A DNA stretch of 64,000 nucleotides from Carallia brachiata (taxonomy: Eukaryota; Streptophyta; Magnoliopsida; Malpighiales; Rhizophoraceae): positions 248,001-312,000 of the forward strand of contig JADCRB010000001.1 of the NCBI GenBank assembly GCA_021464245.1, read 5' to 3'. Below the pieces are notes generated by a model. The model saw nothing but the letters and a program-made list of their open reading frames with translations. It ran no database searches and was not told the DNA's origin. Positions 12,578 through 25,200 of the stretch are shown piece after piece. Position 1 is the stretch's first letter. Every line of letters starts with the position of its first letter. The position numbers were made by a program, and so were the translations under genes.

Positions 12578-14334
12578 AAAAAAAAAGTTAATGTGTAGAA
12601 TTTTAATATTTTAATTAGTGTCTTAAATAACATTAAAATTAATAATTTTAAAATCAATAATCAATCCAATAGAATTTTAGACTAAATAATTCCCCACTAG
12701 TCTATAGTGCCTTTGTAGGTATTCGCGTTGCCTATAAATGGCAAGACACCCTATAAATTTAGTAGAATCAATCATGTAGCCTCTTTTCCATTTATTGATT
12801 TCAAGATAGCATCCACTGTAATTGTCAAATATATAACTCAAAAATTTAAACTGTCAGATAAAGTCAATAAATAGATTACATATCAAATTATAGCTTGTCC
12901 AAAAAAATAAAAAATCTTACATAATCTCATTGTTCTTTAATTGTAAACAAAGCATATGCCCTCCTGCTCATGATATCTTAGTCACAAAAACTTTTGATAC
13001 AGCGTCAAAAAAGAATTTAACTTAAAATTTTAAAATATTGAGTCGGACTTTAATAATAAATTATATATTAAATTTTAACAAAAAAAAAAAAAAGGCAATA
13101 TTGAAGGTAATATTATAATACCATTTGAAAGCCCTTTTTGTGTCTCAATTTATCTTGCAGCTTTGGAGCGAATATCCTGTACAGTAAGTGCTAAAGCTTT
13201 ATCTTGTACATTATAATATCTTTTTACATGTCAATAGTCAGACTTAAACCATGGAACTCTTGGTCTCAAACGTTAACTTCAACAAATAGCTAAAGCTTCT
13301 GTTCTCTTGTGTACCAGATTAATTACAACACCTTGTAGCTCAAGTCCTGTTGTGTACGAGTTCAAACGCAACACAAGACACACCAAGAGATATTCATATA
13401 CGTTAAAGAAATATCTAGCCTTCAAATTTCCTTTTTTTTTTTTTTTTTGGTGGTCTAGTACTAAATTAAAAAGGATGAGCGAGTTCACATTTTTATGCAC
13501 CTACTACATGTACTATTACCCTTTTTTTTTAATTAATGCCTCCAAAACTGGCTAGAAGGGAAAACCCATGTCTCAAGTTTGTAGAGTTCTCGTGTACAAA
13601 GTGTTCAAAAGTGATTATTGATACTCTGTCAAGGTCCCAAAGAAATTAAAGAGTGGGGAACAAAGATATCGAAAAGTACTGGTTACTTGTTCACCGTATA
13701 GTGGAGGGTCGTTTTGGAACTTGGCATTGTTCTCAATGATCAGCCTACTTTGCCACCGCACCGACGTTGAACTTGTGATGAGATTTTTTTTTTAAAAAAA
13801 AAAAAGAGTAAACAAGAATGGTACCTACAAATTCGTTAGAGAAGATTGCACAATTTAATTATTTTCGGGTAGGCTAGGTCGGTATATGTTGAGCCCACGA
13901 GGAATAAGTCCCACAAACTTAACCCAAACATTGAACCGTTCGTGACCAGTGTGATGAGAATTTTTTTTGAGAACTTGATTTCTTAAAAAATCATAAAAAA
14001 TAATATTTTGGGATAACCCACCGTCCCACCATTTAAAATTCATTTTTCTAGATTTTTTTTTAAGGGTCATTTGTTTAGACATTGTTGGTTAGTTACTTAT
14101 AAAATCTGGTTGACTACAACAATCTTCCGTTCTGGTTGGAATCTAGGCTTTCTATCCAAATCACCCCCTCTCAGTTGATTAGTTGATACTTGAATTTAAT
14201 TGTTTGTCCGTCCCTCACGGGCCGGCACAGTACCTATGATTTGTTAAAATAAGCCAGTATTTAAATTGTTTGAGGAGCATAGAGGTCAATTAATAAAAAG
14301 TAACAAAGTGCTAGTATTTTTCTATTATCGTTCA
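10160..14334. other. AT-rich intergenic DNA with simple repeats
   Basis: No supported gene. There is a (TA)n microsatellite at about 12540-12571 and several A or T runs (for example around 11548, 11600, 13081 and 13432). A short tRNA-promoter-like pair near 13330-13365 is discussed among rejected items. Confidence 0.4.
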
Positions 14335-14550
14335 ATAATGAATGTAATTACGTGTCTCGGGACTTTTGTCCCGGGATTTTATACCGAATCGAAACCGCAG
14401 CTGTTATTTTTGAAACTGTGACTGATATTTTGAAATGTAAAAATAACAACTGATTCAAAAATATCAGTTTTAGTTTCAAAAATAACAGTTCAAGTTTCAT
14501 TCGGCACATAATTCGGCACAAAAATCACCGGCTTATCAACATTTATTCTT
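14335..14550. repeat. Small palindromic MITE-like repeat, copy 2
   Basis: The left arm reads CCGAATCGAAACCGCAGCTG followed by TTATTTTTGAAACTGTGACTG. The right arm on the other strand reads CCGAATGAAACTTGAACTG followed by TTATTTTTGAAACTAAAACTG. Together they form an imperfect inverted repeat of at least 50 bp per arm around a short centre. It is related to the copy at about 4747-4963. It has no coding capacity, and the outer edges are approximate. Confidence 0.65.
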
Positions 14551-15770
14551 CAATAATCTTTGTTAAATAGCATTAATATTTTCTTTTTGGTCCTTTTACG
14601 GATTAGTTTAATCGTCGGTCAAAACTAAATGCATATCAAACACTGATAAATTTGCATTTGGCTTTCAAACTGCAACCGCAATCTCAAACACACTTTTATA
14701 AATTTCAACCCTCACTTTTCTTACATCGGTTTGGTGCAATTGACGAGGAAAAAAATGCACTCTCTTTACCAACCATACTAATTTGCAGTCAGCTATGATG
14801 TTTCAGTTTTACGTTGATCTTACAATTGAACTAACTTCATCGTCATAAAATGTTTCAAACATCCATTATATAATGACTCGTGGTTCAACACTTAAAAGTT
14901 AAAAACTGTCTACGTGCATCTTGTTCTTCTTTGCCCACAGGCCACAAGAGAACGAAAATGAAGGCAGAAGGAAAGATTTTTTCTTTTTTGGTTTAAAAAA
15001 TGAGAAAGCGGGACTGGCTCCTCCGTAGAGCATTGTGCCTATACTCATAAAGAGCCCAATGCAGAATGAAAGATATTGATCAGGCACTAGTGCTCTTTAG
15101 TTTCTTGGATGGAGACAAGCATAGTGTAGTTTTTACTAGACATTAGTTTATTTTATCTAGATTCCCATGTATCAAAAAAAAAAAATTTCCACAAAATTTT
15201 AATAAGGGGAAGCCTAAAAATATTATAAGTTATGTCAAAGAATATTATAAATCATATTAGATTATTATATTTAATTAATATGGGACTTGTATACTCTTTA
15301 ACACTATTTTTTAACATCTATTAGGTTCGATTAACACGTGACATAAGAAAATTGGATTGAAATAGACAAAACCCATATAGAACCAAATTGTCATACCATA
15401 TAAAATAAAGCTCTTAGATCTTAAATCATCCTAAAAATTTAAACCAATAATAAGAGAAATATAAGAGTATTATAAGTACATCTTTAGATTTAACAAATAG
15501 GAGACTTTTATAAACTAAAACATAAATAATATATTGAAGTAGGCGTTAGCTTAGTTCTTTCCATTCTTTTTGCCTTGACTGGGAAATGAAAGAGAAATGT
15601 GACCAAACTATGTATATAAGTATATGTATATGTAATATCTTAGACGGCTACTCTTTTTCTTCTCTTCTTGATGACTTGATCTAAAAGGGAATGGGAAATT
15701 GGATTGCTCTGGAGCGAGTTGTAGATATGTGACATATCAACAATATTTGGAACAACAAAGCTTCATAGTA
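14551..15770. other. Intergenic DNA
   Basis: No supported gene or recognisable repeat family in this stretch. It is AT-rich with scattered short frames. Confidence 0.4.
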
Positions 15771-16243
15771 ACGCATATTGGGATATGCGGTGAGTATATA
15801 ATGATATTAATTGATGGATTATAAAATATTTATTAAATTGAAAAAAAAATTAATATACAAAAATATCATTAACTTTATTTAAAGTAATAAACTTAATACA
15901 AACTTCAAAAAGTAACAGTTTATCTTTTCTAAATTTTTTTGTAATAAATATTACACATAATAATTTCATATAACTTTATAGGAATATATTATTTCGATGA
16001 TATAAAAATTATATACGTCAGTGTTATATCGTCGAAATAGATAAATTTTATTTAAAAAATTTTACGGCGTGCTGTATTTGTTATAAAAAAATTTAAAAAT
16101 GGATAAACTGTTACTTTTTTAAATTAGTGTTTAATTTGTTATTTTAAGTAAAATTGATGATATTTTTTATATTAATTAAAAAAATAATAAATTCTCAGAT
16201 ACTATTAAATAAACGATGTATTTTTTTCATACCTCAATATGTG
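15771..16243. repeat. Large fold-back (long inverted repeat) element, ~470 bp
   Basis: The two halves are imperfect reverse complements over nearly their whole length. The outer left edge ACGCATATTGGGATATG matches the right edge read on the other strand, ACACATATTGAGGTATG. Next, TTAATATACAAAAATATCAT matches TTAATATAAAAAATATCAT. Then AAAAAGTAACAGTTTATC matches AAAAAGTAACAGTTTATC, followed by CTAAATTTTTTTGTAA against TTAAATTTTTTTATAA. Innermost, ATTATTTCGATGATATAA matches CTATTTCGACGATATAA. The predicted transcript would be a single hairpin with arms of about 230 nt. No open frame. It is best explained as a fold-back MITE. Confidence 0.75.
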
Positions 16244-19200
16244 TATTTAAAGAGTCAAGCTCTATATAGAAATATCTAAAATGTAATTTTTCTTTCGATC
16301 AACATGGGATTGTTGAATTATTGAGGAAGATCACATGATATATATTTTCTCTCTCTCTTTTTTTTTATGAAATATATTTTTTTAATTGGATTAATTGTTT
16401 TCATTGTCTTTTTTTTTCTCCTTCAGGTGATGAATTAAAAGTGTCGGTTCGCCAAAGAAGTTCTTTGAGATGAGACAGTCTTGCGTTAACACTGTTAGTG
16501 GATCTTTGTCCCACAAAATTTGTTAACAATAATGATGGCTTGTCAACTTTGACCACGAAAATTTCACTGGAGTAGTTTTTTTTTATTTTATTTTAATTTT
16601 AACAGAGCAAAAGTCCAAAATATAAGCTGGGGAAGGGATGAAGAACCCAATGATGGAAATATCGAAGGGACAAAACAACTATACAAAATTGTCGGTTGAA
16701 AGGGAAGTGTCAGTCACGTGACTTGCGTAGAAAAGGAAAATAATATCGTATGATGGAGCAAGGAAACACAAGAGGCTTCGCTAGAACTTACCCAAATTTT
16801 TTATTAGACAAAATGTGTGCAAGAAACATAAGTAAAATCCATATATATATTTATAATTTTGTTGAGTGAAGCCCACCAACTAATTAGACCCCCTTTTGTT
16901 TTCAAAAGCTTCTTCTTTTATATGTTCTTAACCAGATTGTTTGTCCTGTGATTAAGTTTCTTATTGGGTCAATTAGCAAGTAGCAGCTATGGGCAAAAGT
17001 CACCCAGATGATCAAACAGTTGTATTTATCATTCAGTACCAATAGAAAGGTAAAGAAATGAGAAGGAAATTAAAAAAAAAAATGCAAAGAAAGGGGGAAA
17101 AAAAAAAGAAAAAAGGGGTTAGCTAGAGGAGTGGCTTCACAGACCACACTGAATGTGGTAGGTCACCCATGCCTTTTGGCACACTATTATCGTGATTAGC
17201 CTCACCTTCCCAAAGCCAAAAAGAGAAGAAATTAATCAGCTATGCTACCAGCCAAAAAGGGTTTTTTTTTTTTTCCAAAAAAAAAAAAACCCTTCAGTCG
17301 GTCGCCCCAAGATTTCACCTTTCATTCTTCTGTGAGTTGAAAACGCTGGAGGTGAGGCCTTAATTAGTAATTAAGCTCAAGTTGATCATTTGATTATGAT
17401 AATAAGTCGAAGTTAGCGATATAGTAGTGTATTTTTTGTGCCACATAATTTTGCTGCTGCATTCACAATTTAATTTGGTTTCCCTCACATGAGTAACTTG
17501 TAGGCCCATTAAATGAAAAATAATGTTATTCATCTAAATTGATATTATAAATTGTATCTAATACATTAAAAAGGAAAAAAATAAAATGAAATTAGAAAAG
17601 ATTGTTTTTGATAAGTTTCTCTTATTCCTTTTTAATTTCATCTCTTTACTTGTAAGAATATTCGAAATATCAAATTATAACACGTAGTTGGAATGAATAG
17701 CATTACTCTTAAATAAATTTTCCGAGCTTATAATGCTCTAGTATGTAAATTAAAGAAATCCTGCTACAAAGACGACCATGTAAACGGATCATAGACAGAG
17801 AGGCTTTGCTTTAGGCGGTGGAGCTAGTCTTTGATTCCAAGTGGCATAACAAAATAAAGGGAGTCATGACTTCTCCTGTGAAAGGGCAAAGGACTTTTAC
17901 TTATTTTCCTAAAGAATATGCCAAAGAATCCAAAAATTTGGTAAAACGACAGAAATGACTATTTACATCTAAATCTAAGCGTGTTGGTATGGTTGATTTT
18001 GTGGGCCTTAAATCAAAACCCAAATTTGATGTCACTGATGCACATGACAAGCACGATTGCCGCATTTGATATGGCTATTATCGTAGCCAATTTCCCAATA
18101 TTTTACTTAACTTTACCACATAAAATTGCTGCTTTTGCCCAGTAGATAGCAGGCCAATTAAGGCTTGAAATTGGGTTTGATCCACTTTTTCTATGGGTAA
18201 TTAATTCGGTATGTTATTTATTTGTTTAGTGGGCATGGGTTATTAAATCCATAATTTCAATTTGTTGTCAACTTGGTTTAGCATATGTGCACATTAAACT
18301 AAATTCATTTGCTAAAATTAGTGCAAATATAACTATTTAATATAAAAGTTCCACTACGCAATTTGACTTTAAGTAGCAATGAAATAATCACTCAATTCGT
18401 TAAATGATATTCGATAATTTATCTATTTTTTTAAAAATTTTAATTAGATAATTATTCAATAATTCATATCATTTTATTATTATTTTATTATTACCTAAAT
18501 GCTGCTACCTATGATTTCTCTTAATATAATATAACTAGAAAACTTATGCCATTTACACTGTCTCATGATGACTGACTATTGAGATATATAGTAATTCTAC
18601 CACTAACTAACATTAAAATTGAAAGCGCCAAATTGGAAAATTGGGGGAAAAGAGGCAGTCAATGTCAAGTGTTTTTTTTTTTTTTTTTGAGAAAGTCAAG
18701 TGTCTTATTTACATTGTCATTATGTGAAAATTTCGGTGACATTTCTCTCAAGTAAAATTCATAATATTTTCACTACTGTTAATGTCATTTTTCTGATTCA
18801 TCTAGCAATCGTCTTCTTTTTTTCCCCACAAATAACAAGAAGATAACAAGAATAAACGTTGGTGAAGCTTAATTTGATTAATTGGTACTGAATAAAATTT
18901 AAATTCAAATTTTCAATCCTGAAAATAACTATAATACCACTGCAATAGAGCTCATCGGTGGACAGAATTAGAAGCTAACAGAAGATAGAAGACAAAGGCA
19001 TCTTCAATTGTAAGTGGGTAGTAAACATGTACTAGTTTTGTAAGTCTTTTTGGGCTCATTAACTGAAAATCCCAGAAACTAATAAAGAAATTTATATTTT
19101 AATTTTTGTCATTTCCCCTCCAACCATATGTATATAGTTCGTTGATTAGACAAAAAGGCCTAATTTCCATTGAAGTTCTGCCAAAAAGAACAGGCAGAAC

Positions 19201-21827
19201 TTCTGAAGATATGCAATGCAAAATGTTATCAACGTTGAAGTCAAGCATCAAAGAAAAGAAAGAGGAAAAAAGAGGGAGGAAATTTAATGTTTAGGAAGCA
19301 CGTCATCAACAAATGAAGCACGGCATTGTCAGCTACAGTCATATTGTAGACAGATTATAAGGGAGAGCCTCGTGGGGTGGCACTATGTGCGGAGTGATTA
19401 ATGTAAATACCAACAAAAAAACCACAAATTTGAGAGACCATCCCATTTTCAGCTGCGTTGATTCTGATAAACATAAACGTATGCAATCAATCACATGCCT
19501 CAATCTAATCTCATTGAAATTTTTTTTTTTTATTACAAGAGAGACCAAAAAATCAAATTAATTAAAAAAATTTCAACAAAATATTTTGGAAGTTGTGCTA
19601 AAAGTATAAGAGAACATTCTCATTAGATTTTGGGCCACTTATAACATCAATTACATAGCACTAGCAGTGCCTATGCATGAAGACAAGTATTGTATGGTTT
19701 TTTTTTTGTTTTTTTGTTTTTTTTTTTGGCTCATCTCTTAATTGTTGAGACAAGTAATCAGCACATTAGGCTAAAAGTTTTTTCTTCCCCCGAAAATATT
19801 TGGTAGCCTCCAATTGTATGATTGTATTTAAACCAAATATTAAATACAAAAAAATCAGCGTGGCAAAGATGGAAAAAAATCATGGGATTTTTTTTTGTTT
19901 GAGACCAAAAATAATGGGAATATTATTTGAAGGAAGAATATGGAGTGAGAGAGGAGAGAGAGAGAGAGTAGATGAATCCACCATGACAGACATTCTTTCT
20001 TTCATAAAATATGGCCTTAGCCACCCAAACTAGAACTAGCTGTGCTTCAGCTTTCTAAAGCAAAATTCGCATTAAACAAACTGATTAACAGCACTCCTTT
20101 TCAGAATTGAAATGCATATTTGAAGAAACATGCATTAAAAAAAAAAACAAAAGAAAGAAAAGAAAAGAAAAAAAAACTAGATAGTAACACTTAAAAAGCA
20201 AATATAGTAGAAACAAAAAACTTAGACCAATAAGATCTAAATTGGTTCCACACATAAATGAAGTTTAATAAAATAATTGCTTTATTGTCAACTTATTGCT
20301 ACCGTATTACTTCTTATGTTGTTTATACAGTGATGTTCTTTTATTTTTATTAATTTTCATTTAATTTTAGTGCTTATTGATGTTGCTTGAAGGATTTAAT
20401 CGTTTCACACTGTACATCACGAATCCTCGACAAACACAAACATTAAGATTATACAGAAAATAAGTATTTGCGAAAACCCCAAAAATTTGTTTAGTTTGTC
20501 GCTCCATTTGCCATTCAAAGACATCAAAACAAAGCAACAACCAAACGAGGGGACAACAGACGAAGAGAAAAAAGAAAGTCTACTAAAAGGGGCATTGTTT
20601 GTTTGCAGAAATGTGTAATGTTCCAATTCAAATGTGCCACTTTGTCCTTTTTTTACATAAAATATGTTAATTGCTGAATTTTATACCTAATTCAGCCATT
20701 TTCAATGCAACCATTGAATTTCAGTTTTTGTCAAAATGGTAAAATATGTAACTGATAGGGGTGAATTTTTAGCAAAATCTTGTGGATAAGCTTAGCATGG
20801 TTAAGAAAAGAAGTTATACATAAGAGAAGATATATAATTGGTACCCAACCTGCTAGTAAGATAAATCTTTGTTTTTTACCTTTTTTGCTTACTTAAAAGA
20901 ATTTAGGCAACTTTTGCTTATTGTAAATAAAACACTGTTTCAAAGTGAAATGATGAACATTTACTTTCATAAAACTCCTTTACAACAACAGCGCTGATAA
21001 CAATAATATAACTCAATTGGAAATTTAGCAACCTAATCATAACAATTTTTTTGGTGCATGGTTTTATTTTTTAACCCCCTCCCCTAAAAAAAAAACCAAT
21101 TTGAGTACAATAGTTTCATTTCATAATACATACATAAATTTTTCCAGGAAAACATAGAATGAAGCACATGATTGGATAACCTGAACTGTCAATGAGGAGA
21201 AGTAACCAATTTTTTTTAAAGATGAGAAAAAGATGGGGCACAACACAAAGATACCCAGAGCTTGTTTATTCACATGGGTAATCAAGTTGAGATTTTCTAG
21301 TTCCTCAAAAAAAAAAAAGTTAATCTTTTCTAGTTTCGACCCCTTCCTTCACATAGATTGACAGTGAGATATGTCCATTTTAAACTTGAGTGCACACAGC
21401 CAGTTGAATAAACGTAATATCATCCAGAAGCTGTAAGTCCTGCCAAGCACAATTCCGCTTGGAATGGCATGTGCATAACCCTTTAAAATTCCACGTAGGC
21501 CCTCAACTGTTTGGTAGTGAAGACTGAGCTCACACTTCTCACTTGTAGTTAAAACAGTTAAATGTCATTCTGTCGTAAGGCTATAAAAAAGTGCCAAAAA
21601 AACAAAGAGGTTCACGATGAAAAAAAAAAGCGTACAAAAAATATATAATTTATCTAATGATATTTATTAATTTAATTTTTTAAATTTAGTATACTTTTAT
21701 AATTTAACAGTTTATATCATTTATGCTGACTGCATATCTTTTCTTATATTGTTAAGAAATTTTATTAAAATAAATTAAAAAAAATCAAAGTAGATAAAAA
21801 AAAAGGGGCATTATATTCCAAATGTGA
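16244..21827. other. Intergenic DNA upstream of the CSLA gene
   Basis: No supported gene. A perfect palindromic G-box, GTCACGTGAC, lies at 16713-16722. The remainder is AT-rich with A/T runs and short unconvincing frames. The last 400-500 bases presumably contain promoter elements of the mannan synthase gene that starts at 22280. Confidence 0.4.
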
Positions 21828-21837
21828 CTATAAAAAT
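21828..21837 (+). promoter_or_regulatory. Candidate TATA box of the CSLA gene
   Basis: CTATAAAAAT lies about 440 bases before the start codon and is followed directly by a CT-rich leader (21841-21930), the usual pyrimidine-patch arrangement of plant core promoters. The transcription start is inferred, not seen. Confidence 0.45.
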
Positions 21838-21840
21838 ACT

Positions 21841-21890
21841 CTTTCTCTCTTACTCTCTCTGCATCTATTTGCCTTGTTTGTCTCAGACAA

Positions 21891-21924
<34 letters not shown>

Positions 21925-22271
21925 TCTCTATAGAGACCACATTACCACTCCGTCTCTTCCGGGAACAAGAAAGAAAGGGAGGCATTCGCAAGAGTGGGAA
22001 AGGAGATTTGTCTGGTTTTTTTCCTTATCCGGGAAGGAACAGAGAGAGTGAAAACAGGAGGAGACCCGAATTCTGATTTCACAAATTCTTGTCTAAAACA
22101 TTCCATGAATTTGATCCATTTTGCCACTTTTGCACACACCCATTTTCCACTGCATTGCTAAACAATCATAAAAACCCACAACAGCCAGCCAGCCCCCTCC
22201 ATTTTCCAATCCCCTGTTTTTCTTTTTTCCTCTGTTTTCCTCTGATATAGAGAGAGAGAGAGAGAGAGAGA
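21841..22271 (+). other. CSLA 5' leader with CT and GA microsatellites
   Basis: A (CT)n tract at about 21892-21928 is followed by mixed sequence. A (GA)n tract at about 22249-22270 then ends ten bases before the ATG. Both are likely in the transcribed leader. GA/CT repeats in plant leaders are common and length-variable. Confidence 0.5.
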
Positions 22272-22279
22272 ACAGAAAA

Positions 22280-25200
22280 ATGGCTGAAAATTCACAAAAA
22301 ATCATTATACCAGATTCGTTTCAATTCTCAAGAGATGACATTGCAGGGCATATTGCTCTGATTTGGGAGTTAATAAAAGCTCCGCTGATAGTTCCACTGT
22401 TGAAACTTGGGGTGTACATTTGCTTAACCATGTCACTCATGCTCTTTATGGAGAGGCTTTACATGGGTGTTGTTATTATCCTTGTCAAGATCTTCTGGAA
22501 GAAGCCCGAGAAGCGTTACAAATGGGAGCCCTTGCAAGAAGACCTGGAATCTGGCAGCTCCAACTTTCCTTTTGTTCTTGTTCAAATCCCAATGTACAAT
22601 GAAAAAGAGGTCTCTTCTCCTTCTTCTGATTTGTGTTCTGTTTTTTGTGGTCATATTTGTTCTTTTCTTCCATATCTGATTTCTGGGGTTCTAGAAAAAT
22701 GGTCCAAAGTTTGATGCTTTTTATTATTGGGGTTTTGGCACAGGTTTACAAGCTCTCAATCGGTGCGGCTTCTAATCTTTCTTGGCCAGCGGATCGTCTG
22801 GTGATCCAAGTCCTGGATGATTCAACTGACCCTGCCATCAAGGTAAGCAATAAATACAAAAGGAAAAAAAAAAAAAAATTGAATTACATAATCATTTCAC
22901 CATCTTTAAACTTCCCCCAATTTATTGCTTTAACAATTTGGAGGCAGCCATTTTCATTTAATGCAGCTCCTTTTTTGGCTGAATTTGACATTTATTTTTT
23001 TAGTGTTCATACTTTGCTTCTTTTGAGAGACACATCATTAGTCCACCAAAAGTCTCCAAATTGGCTTATGTTTTCAGACCCCCTGGTGGGCTTTCTAGGT
23101 CTAAGCTACTTATTTTCAGTTAGCATCATATCCAAGCCAAAATCCTCAATCAATTCTATTCATGACTGAAAAAAGCAAGTCAAATTCCTGATCTGATACA
23201 AGAATTCTTCACATTCTTTGTGTTGACCCCATTAAAATATTTTAACCACTTTTTGTGTGTGTGTGTGTGGCAGCAAATGGTGGAGCTGGAGTGCCAGAGG
23301 TGGGCAAGCAAGGGAGTTAACATAAGGTACCAAATCAGAGAAACCAGAGGTGGATACAAGGCTGGTGCTTTGAAAGAAGGCCTGAAGAGAAGCTATGTCA
23401 AACACTGTGAATATGTTGTCATATTTGATGCTGATTTTCAGCCTGAGCCTGACTTCCTCAGGCGTGCCATTCCCTTCTTGGCCTACAATCCTGACATTGC
23501 CCTTGTTCAGGCTCGCTGGAGATTTGGTATGTAGTGCCTTAACTGCTAATATTAATCTTAAATACATCGAAATTGGAGTAGCTAGTCATTCAGCTTCTTT
23601 TTTTAATTATTTTGAAAAGGACTCTACCATACGAGCATACCAGAAAAATTATCATACTGTGATTATATTGCAACAACAAGTAGATTTTGCACAATTGTAA
23701 TAATAAATTATGAAATTAGAAAAAATAATAATATTTTTTCGTTACATATTTTATCATTATGGTTATATAAAATCTACTTGTGATTGCAATACGACTGTTT
23801 TGAATGATAAAATCGTACACCTATGAATATTTTCCGTCTTGAAAATAATGTTAAACATTGAAAAGATTGCCTAAAACCCTGATTAAACCCATTAAGGCAA
23901 ACATTATGTGGGCTCCATAAGAAAAGAAAATAATAATATTAATAATAATAATAAGGAGTGTCGGTGGTCTGGTTGGCTGGTCTTGGTGAACCTTTAATAA
24001 GACTTTTGGGTTCGTAGGCTGCAGCCTCATGAGGGAGTGGGGCGACGTGCGGGTCCCTAAGAAACCCACTAATCACGGGACATTGCCTTTGGCCACTATT
24101 TTTGTTTTTTCCTTTTTTTTATTAATTTTAATTAAAATTTGAATTCCATATTTTTTACCTTGCAAAGAATTTTAGTATCAATGAATTATTACTGATTGGT
24201 CTCACTTGGCTGCTTTGATTGCAACCATGGTGGCCTATTAGCCATACCATCCCGCAGCTTGGAGCCCATAAGAAAAAATTAAAAAAAAGAAATTAGAAAA
24301 AAAGAGTGCGAAAAAAAGGAAAAAAATAAAAAAAAAAGGAAAAGGGTGATTAATTTCTCAATTTTGCCCCACTAGCCATAAGTTTAGTGAGTGAATGCCG
24401 ATAATTTTAACTCATTTTCCATTACTGTGGTTAGATTATTGCATAATTATGGAAATTAAGGGTCCTATATAATTACTTTAACGAAAATCTCTCTTGCCAA
24501 AAAATTCTCTTGACGACCTTTTAGTTTCTTTTTTAAGTCCTAAAATCTCTAATTAACGTGGGATCTCGTTGCTGTCTTCTTTTTTGTATTTTTTTCTCAA
24601 GATAATAATAATAATAATAATAATATAATAGCTTGAAAAAGGTGAAAAATAAAAGGGGGCAAATATGTCATTTGATTGCATTCTCAAATACTCTTCTGGG
24701 TCACGTGCTGTTTCTATACTTTTTCAGAATAAGCTAGCTTTGTGGGTCCCCCACTCTAATTGCCGACACTTCGATTTTGTACTTTTGCGAATTTATAGTT
24801 GTCAATTAGAGAGAAAAAAAAATAACAAAAAAAAAGGAATAAAAAAAGGAAATCTAAGTCCGTTAGGCTGTCTGCCACGTGTTCCACTGACGTGGCAAAA
24901 CCTGATTAGATTCACACGAAGACAAAAGGTAACGGAATTCTTTTTCGACGGCAAGAGAATTATGCAAAATGCTCGGATTTATGCGTTTAATTAGAAATGT
25001 AAATTAAACTGCACAAAGTAATAAATTAATTCTCAAAGCTAATTAAACCACCTTGAATGATTAAGAATGATGTTGATTGTAGATTTGTTGTTTCGTTATT
25101 TAATTATGATAACGTAACAAATTTTATAAATGTACACTCAACGATTATAATAACGGTGCTTAACTGGTGCTAAAAAAAAAAAATCCTGTGGCTAATTATT

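Noticed and set aside
13318..13450. Possible SINE from TAGCTCAAGTCCT and GAGTTCAAACGC
   Set aside because: The boxes are present at plausible spacing, but there is no clear tail (a T run instead of an A run on this strand) and no target repeat, so support is too weak to list.
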